A DNA stretch of 8,584 bases, from positions 1-8,584 of the forward strand of contig DLMX01000122.1 of NCBI GenBank assembly GCA_002479405.1. The letters run 5' to 3'. The notes under the pieces are model-generated. The model saw nothing but the letters and a program-made list of their open reading frames with translations, did no database searches and was not told the origin of the DNA. The translations under genes were made by a program, and so were the position numbers. The stretch is from Methylophilaceae bacterium UBA7525. GTDB lineage: Bacteria; Pseudomonadota; Gammaproteobacteria; Burkholderiales; Methylophilaceae. The stretch's first letter is position 1. Each line of letters begins with the position of its first letter. Of the stretch, positions 1 through 7,426 are shown one piece after another.

Positions 1-792
1 TTCACCGTCACCGAGCAGATGCTGAAATACTTCATCCGCCGCATTCATGAATCGCGCCTGTTCTCGCCCAACCCGCGCATCATCATCTGCGTGCCGGTCG
101 GCTCGACTCAGGTTGAACGTCGTGCGATTCGCGAATCCGCCATCGGCGCCGGGGCCAGACAGGTTTACCTGATCGAGGAACCTATGGCTGCTGCCATCGG
201 TGCCGACATGCCGGTCGCTGACGCAACCGGTTCCATGGTCGTGGATATCGGCGGCGGCACTACCGAAGTCGGCGTCATCTCGCTCGGCGGCATCGTCTAT
301 GCCAAATCTGAACGTGTCGGTGGCGACAAGTTCGACCAGGCCATCATCGACTATATCCGTCGCAACTACGGCATGCAGATTTCCGAACCAACCGCCGAAC
401 TGATCAAGAAGAAAATCGGCTCGGCCTTCCCCGGCTCCGAAGTGCTGGAAATGGAAGTCACCGGCCGCAACCTGGCAGAAGGCTTGCCACGCAAGTTCAC
501 GATTTCCAGCAACGAAATTCTCGAGGCACTGACCGAACCACTGAACGCGATCGTCGGCGCAGTGAAATCCGCGCTGGAACAAACCCCGCCGGAACTCGGT
601 GCCGATATCGCCGAAAAAGGCATGGTACTGACCGGCGGCGGCGCACTGTTGCGCGATCTGGACCGTCTGCTGGTAGAAGAAACCGGCCTGCCGGTGATCG
701 TCGCTGAAGACCCGCTCACCTGCGTCGCCCGCGGCTGCGGGCGTGCACTGGAAGAAATGGACAAACTGGGCAATGTATTTGCCAGCGAATAA
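1..792 (+). CDS. mreB: Rod shape-determining protein MreB (5' truncated by window edge)
   Basis: Actin-like ATPase that forms membrane-associated filaments in the cytoplasm and directs side-wall peptidoglycan synthesis. The reading frame is open from base 1, so the gene begins upstream; 263 residues are visible, against about 347 in E. coli MreB, so roughly the first 84 are missing. Visible actin-fold motifs are the CVPVG and RRAIRESA segments, EEPMAAAIGA (about 178-207), the phosphate-binding DIGGGTTEVG motif (about 244-273) and the adenosine-binding LTGGGALLRDLDRL motif (about 628-666). The end, with DPLTCVARG and a short acidic tail, is normal for the family, and the stop is TAA at 790-792. 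An intrinsic terminator follows, which suggests a separate short mreB transcript. Alignment to E. coli MreB is collinear and identification is very secure. Confidence 0.98.
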   Translation, partial: FTVTEQMLKYFIRRIHESRLFSPNPRIIICVPVGSTQVERRAIRESAIGAGARQVYLIEEPMAAAIGADMPVADATGSMVVDIGGGTTEVGVISLGGIVYAKSERVGGDKFDQAIIDYIRRNYGMQISEPTAELIKKKIGSAFPGSEVLEMEVTGRNLAEGLPRKFTISSNEILEALTEPLNAIVGAVKSALEQTPPELGADIAEKGMVLTGGGALLRDLDRLLVEETGLPVIVAEDPLTCVARGCGRALEEMDKLGNVFASE

Positions 793-820
793 TCAGTACG
801 TAAAATTTTTAACACAACCA

Positions 821-855
821 ACAGGCCGCTATTGCTTCACGCGGCTTGTTTTTTT
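821..855 (+). terminator. Intrinsic terminator between mreB and mreC
   Basis: A 9-base-pair stem pairs 821-829 (acaggccgc) with 841-849 (gcggcttgt). It includes one G-U pair, has an 11-base loop, and is followed directly by a run of seven T at 849-855. This is the standard form of a Rho-independent terminator. It lies 28 bases after the mreB stop and 19 bases before the mreC start. No clear promoter is visible between it and mreC, so it probably acts as a partial terminator that leaves more mreB than mreCD message. The read-through role is inferred. Confidence 0.85.
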
Positions 856-874
856 CTGAAAGCAATCAGGCACC

Positions 875-1855
875 ATGCCTCGCGCTCTGGAACCTCAGCA
901 AACACCGGCATTTTTTGTTCGCGGCCCGAGTCCTCTTGCCAGGCTGGTGTTCTTTTCCGCATTGTCACTGGCACTGATCGCTACCGATTCACGCCTGCAT
1001 TATCTGACCGAAGTCCGCCAGGGGTTCATTGCCCTGCTGCATCCGCTACAGCTTGTTGCCAACGCCCCGTTCAATCTCTATCACGCCAGTACCGAATACC
1101 TGACCGGGCACAACACGCTGCTGGAAACCAATCGCGAACTGAGCGAGCAGGCACTGCATGACGGTGCCAAGCTGCAGCGCCTGAATGAGCTTGAGGTGGA
1201 AAACGAACATCTGCGCAGCCTGCTGGGCGCCTCGCAGATCATCGCCCAACCGGCTCGACTGGGTGAGATCCTGCATATGGGACGCGACCCCTTTTCACAG
1301 AAAATGGTCATCAATCTGGGCACGCGTCAAAACATCAGGCCAGGCCAAGCCGTCGTTGATGGCGATGGCGTCATCGGCCAGGTTACACGCGCCTATCCCT
1401 TCTCCAGCGAAGTGACCCTGATCACCGACAAGGAGTTGTCGATCCCGATCCAGATCGAACGCAACGGCCTGCGAGCCATCGCCTTCGGCGCCGGTGTCGA
1501 TAATGTACTGGATCTGCCATATCTGCCGGTCAACGTCGATATCCAGATCGGCGATCGCCTCATCACATCCGGCATTGATGGCGTCTACCCGGTTGGCCTT
1601 GCGGTTGCCGAGGTTACCAATATCGAACGCAACCCGGATTCGCCATTCGCCCAGATCACCTCCAAACCCATAGCAGGCATCAAGAACCACCGCCAGGTGT
1701 TGCTGATCGGCATCCCTGAAATCGAATCGGCACTGGGCACGGTCATCAACAAAACCGATGGCAAAACAAAAACCGGAAAACCGACCGAAAATAGCAGCCC
1801 AGTCACACCAACTCCAACAGGATCTGCCAGCCAGAATGTCAACCGTCAGCCTTAA
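875..1855 (+). CDS. mreC: Rod shape-determining protein MreC
   Basis: Bitopic inner-membrane scaffold of the elongasome. It binds MreB/MreD in or at the membrane and activates PBP2-RodA from the periplasm. The 326-residue product has a short cytoplasmic N-terminus with the family's RGPSPLARL motif (16-24), one membrane helix (about 22-37) ending in ATDSRL, a periplasmic coiled coil (about 68-117) and the two-lobed beta domain (about 118-280) with GQAVVDGDGVIGQV and GDRLITSGIDGVYPVGLAVAEV. The last 35 or so residues are Thr/Pro/Ser/Lys-rich and probably disordered. An in-frame TGA at 857-859 makes ATG 875 the first possible start. Its ribosome site is weak (AGG at 868-870), only 19 bases after a terminator T-run. 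The 3' end overlaps mreD by 20 bases. Confidence 0.97.
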   Translation: MPRALEPQQTPAFFVRGPSPLARLVFFSALSLALIATDSRLHYLTEVRQGFIALLHPLQLVANAPFNLYHASTEYLTGHNTLLETNRELSEQALHDGAKLQRLNELEVENEHLRSLLGASQIIAQPARLGEILHMGRDPFSQKMVINLGTRQNIRPGQAVVDGDGVIGQVTRAYPFSSEVTLITDKELSIPIQIERNGLRAIAFGAGVDNVLDLPYLPVNVDIQIGDRLITSGIDGVYPVGLAVAEVTNIERNPDSPFAQITSKPIAGIKNHRQVLLIGIPEIESALGTVINKTDGKTKTGKPTENSSPVTPTPTGSASQNVNRQP

Positions 1856-2315
1856 ACACGTCTATGCCTCCATGCTGCTGGCGCTGCTATTCCAGCTGAT
1901 CCCCTGGGAAGGACTGGCGCTGGAGTTGCAGCCTGACTTCATGCTGCTGGCCGTCATCTACTGGCTGCTGCGCGCGCCGCATCTTTGCCATATCGGCACA
2001 GCCTGGTTTGCCGGACTCCTGATCGACCTGGCGACCGGCGGGCTTTTCGGCCAACACGCACTGGCTTACGCACTGACAGCTTTTCTCGCAGTCAGCTATC
2101 AGCGCAGACTGGCCCTGTTCAACATCTGGCAACAGACCGCCTATGTCTTTTTTCTGCTGCTGCTTACACAAAGCACGGTCATGGTGCTCAAACTGTTCGG
2201 CGGAGATGATTTCCCCGGCTGGGATTACTACCTGCACAGTTTCAGCAGCATCCTGCTCTGGCTGGTCGTCATCTTCTCACCTATCGGTGTAGAAGCACCT
2301 CCGCACAAGAGTTAA
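1836..2315 (+). CDS. mreD: Rod shape-determining protein MreD (C-terminus possibly frameshifted)
   Basis: Polytopic inner-membrane partner of MreC in the elongasome. From ATG 1836 the product is 159 residues (E. coli 162). That start gives the usual short N-terminus before the first membrane helix. An upstream in-frame ATG at 1758 lies inside mreC and would add an untypical 26-residue hydrophilic extension. Family features are visible: the FQLIPW segment (19-24), LQPDFMLLAVIYWLLRAPH (31-49), a GLLIDLATGGLFGQHALAYAL segment (60-80), and NIWQQ (97-101), followed by further hydrophobic helices. After LLWLVVIF (140-147) the sequence turns into SPIGVEAPPHKS, unlike the basic tail normal in MreD. 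The -1 frame beyond about 2274 encodes a basic tail and ends at a TGA overlapping the mrdA ATG, so a one-base deletion is suspected. SD-like CAGGA lies at 1818-1822. Confidence 0.93.
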   Translation: MSTVSLKHVYASMLLALLFQLIPWEGLALELQPDFMLLAVIYWLLRAPHLCHIGTAWFAGLLIDLATGGLFGQHALAYALTAFLAVSYQRRLALFNIWQQTAYVFFLLLLTQSTVMVLKLFGGDDFPGWDYYLHSFSSILLWLVVIFSPIGVEAPPHKS

Positions 2316-2331
2316 AGGTCAGGCTGGCAGC

Positions 2332-4269
2332 ATGAGAGCGCGTTCCGAGCTGAAAAACTACCGGCAGGAAAGTTACCATTTCCGTATACGCCTGGCGATT
2401 GCCGCAGTGTTCGTGCTGTTCTGTTTCGGCATACTGGCTGCCCGCCTGTTCTATCTGCAGATGTCCAAGCACGAGCACTATCACACGCTGGCCGAGAATA
2501 ACCGCATCTCGCTGGTTCCCATCGTGCCGAACCGCGGCCTCATCTTCGACAAAAATGGCGTGGTGCTGGCTCATAACTTTTTTGTCTACACGCTGGAAAT
2601 CACACCGGCCCGCGTCAAGAATCTTGAAGAAACCATCAACCAGCTTGGCGAACTGGTAGAAATCGGCCCTCTGGACCGCAAGCGCTTCAAGAAGATACTT
2701 TCGGAAAGTCAGGAATTTGAAAGCGTGCCGCTCAGAACCCATCTGAATGAAGCTGAAGCCGCGCGTTTCGCCGTCAATCGCTACCGCTTTCCGGGCGTTG
2801 AAATCAAATCGCGACTTTTCAGACACTATCCGCAAGGTGCGCTCGGCTCACATCTGGTCGGGTACATCGGCCGCATCAACGACAAGGACCTGATCAACCT
2901 GAAGGAATCAGGCGAACTTTCCAATTACAAAGGTTCTGATCACATCGGCAAGACCGGACTTGAGCAATATTACGAAAGCGTCCTGCACGGCAAGACCGGC
3001 TTCAAGCAGGTGGAGACCGATTCCGGCGGCCATGCCGTGCGTGTGCTTTCTAGCACACCGCCCGTACCCGGCGACAACCTCATACTTTCGGTGGACAGCA
3101 AGCTGCAGAAAATCGGCGAGGATGCGTTCGGTGAGCGGCGTGGCGCACTGGTCGCTATTCAGCCCAAAACCGGTGAAGTGCTGGCTTATGTCAGCATGCC
3201 GACTTTCGACTCCAACCTGTTCGTCGGTGGCATAGACACCGAGAACTGGAAGGCGCTCAACGAGTCACTGGACAAACCATTGATCAACCGTCCTTTACGC
3301 GGCATCTATCCGCCGGGCTCGACATTCAAGCCCTTTGTCGCACTGGCCGGGCTGGAGGCCGGCAGACGCGCACCACCATTCAGTATCAACGACCCCGGCT
3401 TCTTCACGCTGCCCGGCAATACCCACCGCTACCGCGACTGGAAACCGCAAGGCCACGGCGTAGTGGACATGCGCAAAGCCATCACCATCTCCTGTGACAC
3501 CTTTTTCTACGGACTCGCCCATGAAATGGGCATCCACGCCATGACCGACTTTGTCCGGCACTTCGGTTTCGGCCAGAGATCCGGTATCGATATCAGTGGT
3601 GAACTCGAAGGCTTGTTGCCGACACCGGAATGGAAGAAACGACGCTGGAATCAACCCTGGTATCCGGGCGAAACGGTGATTTTCGGCATCGGTCAGGGTT
3701 ACATGCTGGCAACCCCCATGCAACTGGCCCAAGCGACGGCAATCTTCGCCAACAACGGTGTCGCCATGAAACCGCATCTGGTCACCGGCATTCAGGAAGC
3801 CAGCTCGGGAACCGTCCGCCCGGTCGAACATGTGGTGACCGACCGAATAGAGCTGAAGCCGGAAAACGTCGAAATCGTCAGAAAAGGCATGGAGGATGTG
3901 ACACTGCCCGGCGGTACTGCCGTCGCGGTCGGCGCAGGCGCGCCCTACACGGTCGCTGCCAAGACCGGCACCGCGCAGGTGGTCGGTATCAAGCAGGGCG
4001 AAAAATACGATGCCAGCAAGCTGGATGAACGCCACCGCGACCATGCTCTGTTCATCGCCTATGCACCGGCCGACGACCCGCAGATCGCATTGGCCATCAT
4101 CGTCGAGAATGGCGGTAGCGGCGGATCTGTCGCCGGGCCGATTGCACGCAAGGTGATGGACTACTATCTACTCGGCAAGGAACCCGCAGAAAGCACACCG
4201 GCAACACCGCTTGCCTTGCCGGAAGCCGCGATCGCACCTGCAAGCACCGAGGAACATGCGCATGATTGA
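2332..4269 (+). CDS. mrdA: Penicillin-binding protein 2, peptidoglycan D,D-transpeptidase of the elongasome
   Basis: Class B penicillin-binding protein that cross-links new side-wall peptidoglycan in the periplasm, paired with the RodA glycosyltransferase. The 645-residue product has a cytoplasmic N-terminus, one membrane anchor (about 19-42), a pedestal domain beginning around NRGLIFDKNGVVLA (67-80), and a transpeptidase domain. The three active-site motifs are present: STFK with nucleophile Ser330 and Lys333, SCD at 387-389 (the SxD form usual for PBP2) and KTG at 544-546. Ser330 matches the E. coli PBP2 catalytic number. The last 30 residues are Ala/Pro/Glu-rich and probably flexible. An in-frame TAG at 2290-2292 leaves ATG 2332 as the first ATG start; AAGG at 2315-2318 and CAGG just downstream are possible ribosome sites. 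It overlaps rodA by 8 bases, consistent with translational coupling. Confidence 0.98.
   Translation: MRARSELKNYRQESYHFRIRLAIAAVFVLFCFGILAARLFYLQMSKHEHYHTLAENNRISLVPIVPNRGLIFDKNGVVLAHNFFVYTLEITPARVKNLEETINQLGELVEIGPLDRKRFKKILSESQEFESVPLRTHLNEAEAARFAVNRYRFPGVEIKSRLFRHYPQGALGSHLVGYIGRINDKDLINLKESGELSNYKGSDHIGKTGLEQYYESVLHGKTGFKQVETDSGGHAVRVLSSTPPVPGDNLILSVDSKLQKIGEDAFGERRGALVAIQPKTGEVLAYVSMPTFDSNLFVGGIDTENWKALNESLDKPLINRPLRGIYPPGSTFKPFVALAGLEAGRRAPPFSINDPGFFTLPGNTHRYRDWKPQGHGVVDMRKAITISCDTFFYGLAHEMGIHAMTDFVRHFGFGQRSGIDISGELEGLLPTPEWKKRRWNQPWYPGETVIFGIGQGYMLATPMQLAQATAIFANNGVAMKPHLVTGIQEASSGTVRPVEHVVTDRIELKPENVEIVRKGMEDVTLPGGTAVAVGAGAPYTVAAKTGTAQVVGIKQGEKYDASKLDERHRDHALFIAYAPADDPQIALAIIVENGGSGGSVAGPIARKVMDYYLLGKEPAESTPATPLALPEAAIAPASTEEHAHD
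4249..4253 (+). promoter_or_regulatory. Ribosome binding site that selects the rodA start
   Basis: GAGGA at 4249-4253 lies 8 bases before ATG 4262 but only 2 bases before the in-frame ATG 4256. The spacing favours 4262 as the rodA start. The site lies inside the last codons of mrdA. Confidence 0.7.
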
Positions 4270-5356
4270 TCGTATCTACAAACGTCTGACCTTGCATATC
4301 GACGGCTTTCTCATGGGCTGCCTGCTGCTGACCCTGTTGCTGGGACTCTTCGTACTTTACAGCGCATCGGGCGAAAGCAGTGCCAGGATATTTGCGCAAC
4401 TGACCAACATCTCCGTCGCACTACTTGTCATGTGGCTGGCCGCCAACATCCCGCCTCAGCATCTGGAACGTATCGCCTTGCCGCTCTACCTACTAGGATT
4501 GCTGCTGCTGCTCGGCGTCGCACTGTTCGGCGAAATCACCAATGGCGCACGCCGCTGGCTCGATCTGGGCGTGGCGCGCATCCAGCCCTCGGAGCTGATG
4601 AAAATCGCCGTGCCCATGATGCTGGCCTGGTATTTCGCCAAACGGGAGGAATCCCTGCGGCTGACGGACTATGCGATTGCCGCCATATTCCTCGCCATCC
4701 CGGCCGCCTTCATCCTGAAGCAACCGGATCTGGGCACGACACTGCTGATTCTCGGCTCCGGTATTTTCGTCATTTATCTTGCCGGTTTCAGCTGGAAACT
4801 GATCATCGCCATTGCGGTGGGCGCCACCGCGCTTGCTCCCTTGCTCTGGACCATGCTGCACGATTACCAGCGGCGGCGCATCATCATCCTATTCGACCCG
4901 CATCAGGACCCGCTTGGCGCAGGCTATCACACCATACAGGCCAACATCGCCATCGGCTCCGGCGGGCTGGCGGGCAAGGGCTGGCTCAATGGCACGCAGT
5001 CGCAACTCGACTTCATTCCGGAACGCACCACCGACTTCATCCTCGCCGTGTTTGGTGAAGAATTCGGCCTGCTCGGAAACCTTTTGCTGCTATTGCTGTT
5101 CACACTCATCATTGGCCGAGGACTGGTGATTGCGGCGCAAGCACAAAGCACCTTCTGCCGTTTACTCGCAGGCAGCATCAGCCTGACCTTCTTCACCTAT
5201 GCGTTCGTCAACATCGGCATGGTCAGCGGTATCCTGCCCGTGGTCGGCGTACCGCTGCCGCTGATCAGCTATGGCGGCACTTCGCTGGTGACACTGATGT
5301 TAGGTTTCGGTATTTTAATGAGCATTCAAACCCATAAAAAACTGGTGGCGACATGA
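4262..5356 (+). CDS. rodA: Peptidoglycan glycosyltransferase RodA (SEDS family)
   Basis: SEDS-family integral membrane enzyme that polymerises lipid II into glycan strands on the outer face of the inner membrane, working with PBP2. From ATG 4262 it has 364 residues (E. coli RodA 370), with many hydrophobic helices from about residue 16 to 355. SEDS landmarks are GARRWLDLG (95-103), QPSELMKIA (108-116), KQPDLGT (153-159), HDYQRRR (200-206), the periplasmic loop DPLGAGYHTIQANIAIGSGG (216-235), and WLNGTQSQLDFIPERTTDFI (241-260). In that last motif Asp258 corresponds to the catalytic aspartate described for RodA. The C-terminal VGVPLPLISYGGTSL is also typical. ATG 4256 and an upstream ATG at 4211 are alternative starts; SD spacing favours 4262. 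It overlaps mrdA by 8 bases and rlpA by 4. Confidence 0.97.
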   Translation: MIDRIYKRLTLHIDGFLMGCLLLTLLLGLFVLYSASGESSARIFAQLTNISVALLVMWLAANIPPQHLERIALPLYLLGLLLLLGVALFGEITNGARRWLDLGVARIQPSELMKIAVPMMLAWYFAKREESLRLTDYAIAAIFLAIPAAFILKQPDLGTTLLILGSGIFVIYLAGFSWKLIIAIAVGATALAPLLWTMLHDYQRRRIIILFDPHQDPLGAGYHTIQANIAIGSGGLAGKGWLNGTQSQLDFIPERTTDFILAVFGEEFGLLGNLLLLLLFTLIIGRGLVIAAQAQSTFCRLLAGSISLTFFTYAFVNIGMVSGILPVVGVPLPLISYGGTSLVTLMLGFGILMSIQTHKKLVAT

Positions 5357-6249
5357 TGAGAATCTTGCATGTATTGACTGTCATCCTACTCAGCCTGCTG
5401 CTCGGCGCCTGCGGCAGCACCAGTGTCAAGCCGGAGCGGCCTGCCGGCCCCACAGCACCGACCAGCAAACCAGGCACTGGCGGCGGCTATTATCTGGATG
5501 ACGGTCCCGGCGAGATATCCCAGGCCGAACTGGAACGTATTCCCGATGCCATCCCACGCGCAGAACCGATACGCGCAGCCAACAGCCGCCCCTATACCGC
5601 GCTGGGCAGGCAATACGTGCCGATGAGCGAATACCGCCCCTACAAGCAACGCGGCGTCGCCTCCTGGTACGGCAAACGCTACCACGGCAACCAGACCGCC
5701 AGCGGCGAGCGCTATGACATGTATGCCATGACCGCCGCCCACACCACACTGCCCATTCCCAGTTATGTGCGCGTCACCAATCCGGAGAATGGCCGTTCGG
5801 TGGTGTTGCGCGTCAACGATCGCGGCCCTTTTCTGCATGACCGGCTTATCGATGTTTCCTATGTCGCCGCGCACAAACTCGGTATCGCAGGCAAAGGCAG
5901 CGGCGTGGTCGATGTCGAATGGATAGACACCCGGTCAGCAAACATGGCCCGCTCCCCATCGGCCTCGACAACCACTTCAAGTAATTCGGCAGTCGGCGCT
6001 GGCGGCGTCTATGTGCAGGTCGGTGCTTTCAAATCCCGGGAAAATGCCGACCGGTTGCGCGAGAACCTGCAGAACCAGAATCTGGCCGTCACCGCTGACG
6101 GCAGAAATGTACCCATCAAGAACTGGTATAATGAAAACACCTATCGAGTCAGGCTAGGCCCCTACCAGAATCATTCCGAGGCAGACCTGGCCGCCAGCAG
6201 AATTAACCAGAGCATAGGCACCAATGCCATTGTTGTTTTCCAAAACTAA
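5353..6249 (+). CDS. rlpA: RlpA family septal ring lytic transglycosylase, SPOR-domain lipoprotein
   Basis: Predicted outer-membrane lipoprotein. Its family includes a Pseudomonas aeruginosa enzyme that cleaves glycan strands lacking stem peptides, which accumulate at division sites. The 298-residue product has a signal peptide with lipobox LGAC (lipidated Cys20) and Gly at +2, so no inner-membrane retention signal. A Pro/Gly-rich linker spans about 21-95. The double-psi beta-barrel domain (about 101-192) carries GVASWYG, TASGERYDMYAMTAAH with the conserved acidic/His positions Glu119, Asp122 and His130, and the NDRGPF motif with Asp156. After a Ser/Thr linker, a SPOR domain (about 218-298) starts at GGVYVQVGAF and should bind denuded glycan. 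The ATG at 5353 overlaps the rodA stop as ATGA; ATG 5356 is equally possible. The E. coli protein lacks clear lytic activity, so activity here is inferred from the family. Confidence 0.95.
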   Translation: MMRILHVLTVILLSLLLGACGSTSVKPERPAGPTAPTSKPGTGGGYYLDDGPGEISQAELERIPDAIPRAEPIRAANSRPYTALGRQYVPMSEYRPYKQRGVASWYGKRYHGNQTASGERYDMYAMTAAHTTLPIPSYVRVTNPENGRSVVLRVNDRGPFLHDRLIDVSYVAAHKLGIAGKGSGVVDVEWIDTRSANMARSPSASTTTSSNSAVGAGGVYVQVGAFKSRENADRLRENLQNQNLAVTADGRNVPIKNWYNENTYRVRLGPYQNHSEADLAASRINQSIGTNAIVVFQN

Positions 6250-6268
6250 TCCGCTTGAAGATTTGAAC

Positions 6269-7408
6269 ATGCCCATATTGAGATCGCTTTTCCTCGCCGC
6301 ATCCCTGGCCTTTGTTTCCACCTTTGCCGTCGCCGCTGACATCCCGCCGCCGCCCAGCATGGCGGTCAAGTCCTATGTACTGCTTGACGTCAACAGCAAC
6401 CGCTTTATTGCCGAACAGGGCGCGGACATGCGCGTGGAACCGGCCTCGCTGACCAAGGTCATGACCGCCTATCTGACATTCAAGGCATTGAAGAACGGCC
6501 ACCTGCAGCCGGATCAACAAGTTCCGGTCAGCACGGCTGCCTGGAAGGCCGAAGGCTCCAGAATGTTCATCGAGCCGAACCGGCCGGTCACCGTCGAAGA
6601 ACTTGTCCATGGCGTCATCATCCAGTCCGGCAATGATGCTTCTATTGCTCTGGCGGAAGCGGTCGCCGGCTCAGAGGAAGTCTTTGCACAGCTGATGAAC
6701 CAGGAAGCCAAACGGCTGGGCATGCAAAACAGCAACTTCATGAACGCTACCGGCCTGCCTGACCCGGACCACTACACCACAGCGCATGACCTCGCCATCC
6801 TGGCCGCTGCGCTGATTCAGGACTACCCGGAACAGTACCAGCGCCTGTATTCGGTGAAGGAATACACCTATAACAACATCACGCAACCCAACCGCAATCT
6901 GCTGTTGTGGCGCGACCCGCATGTCGATGGCATCAAGACCGGCCACACCAAGGCCGCCGGTTACTGCCTGATGACCTCGGCCAAACGCGGCGACATGCGC
7001 CTGATCTCTGTCGTGCTCGGCGCCACTTCGGAAAATGCACGCGCAGCGGAAAGCCAGAAACTGCTGAACTACGGCTTCCAGTTCTACGAATCCCAACTGA
7101 TCTACAAGGCAAGTACGGCCATCAGCGAACTCAAGGTCTGGAAAGGCAAGGACAACACACTGGCCGCCACTGTCGCAGAAGATTTGTACATCACATTGCC
7201 CAAGGGCGAATATGGTCGGGTCAAGGCCACGCTGACCACACAACAGCCTCTGATTGCGCCAATCAAGGCCGGTCAGGAAGTAGGCACCATTGAATTCACA
7301 CTGGATGGCAAGGTCATCGACAGTCAGAAACTGGTTGCCTCCAGGGACGTCGGTATCGCAGGCTTCTTTGGACGCCTGTGGGATACCATCCGATTGTGGT
7401 TTGTATAA
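6269..7408 (+). CDS. dacA: D-alanyl-D-alanine carboxypeptidase, PBP5/6 type
   Basis: Periplasmic class C (low-molecular-mass) penicillin-binding protein that removes the terminal D-alanine from pentapeptide stems, limiting cross-linking. From ATG 6269 it has 379 residues, close to E. coli PBP5/6. The N-terminus is a Sec signal peptide ending in an AVA-A type site near residue 22. Active-site motifs are SLTK (Ser60, Lys63), SGN (120-122) and KTG (223-225, within GIKTGHTKAAGYCL). A PBP5 C-terminal beta domain covers about 275-358, and the amphipathic end with GFFGRLWDTIRLWFV should anchor it to the inner membrane. An upstream ATG at 6224 lies inside rlpA and would bury the signal peptide, so it was not used. 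SD-like GAAG (6257-6260) is 8 bases before ATG 6269. The dacA/dacC distinction cannot be made here; the symbol follows the E. coli gene order. Confidence 0.95.
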   Translation: MPILRSLFLAASLAFVSTFAVAADIPPPPSMAVKSYVLLDVNSNRFIAEQGADMRVEPASLTKVMTAYLTFKALKNGHLQPDQQVPVSTAAWKAEGSRMFIEPNRPVTVEELVHGVIIQSGNDASIALAEAVAGSEEVFAQLMNQEAKRLGMQNSNFMNATGLPDPDHYTTAHDLAILAAALIQDYPEQYQRLYSVKEYTYNNITQPNRNLLLWRDPHVDGIKTGHTKAAGYCLMTSAKRGDMRLISVVLGATSENARAAESQKLLNYGFQFYESQLIYKASTAISELKVWKGKDNTLAATVAEDLYITLPKGEYGRVKATLTTQQPLIAPIKAGQEVGTIEFTLDGKVIDSQKLVASRDVGIAGFFGRLWDTIRLWFV

Positions 7409-7412
7409 ACCC

Positions 7413-7416
7413 GAGG
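7413..7416 (+). promoter_or_regulatory. Ribosome binding site supporting a TTG start for the aminotransferase
   Basis: GAGG at 7413-7416 sits 10 bases before TTG 7427 in the 18-base gap after the carboxypeptidase gene. There is no ATG at this position, and the protein family normally starts with the sequence that follows, so TTG is the best initiation codon. Confidence 0.65.
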
Positions 7417-7426
7417 TACGCCTGAC

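Noticed and set aside
387..389. PBP2 residues 387-389 (coordinates given here are residues) read SCD instead of the common SxN motif of penicillin-binding proteins.
   Set aside because: SxD is the usual form in PBP2 (E. coli has SSD), so the active site is intact.
736..750. MreB ends with a Cys in ARGCG where E. coli has GGG.
   Set aside because: Small substitutions at this position are common among MreB proteins, and the rest of the C-terminus is normal.
832..1161. A + strand open frame overlapping the terminator and the start of mreC.
   Set aside because: It begins inside the terminator, is out of frame with mreC, and has Ser/Arg/Cys-rich composition typical of a shifted reading.
2271..2280. 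Programmed ribosomal frameshift site near the end of mreD.
   Set aside because: No slippery heptamer is visible, and MreD families are not known to use recoding. A simple deletion or sequencing error explains the data better.
3295..4044. A 249-codon open frame on the minus strand within mrdA.
   Set aside because: It is antisense to the conserved transpeptidase domain and resembles no family I recognise.
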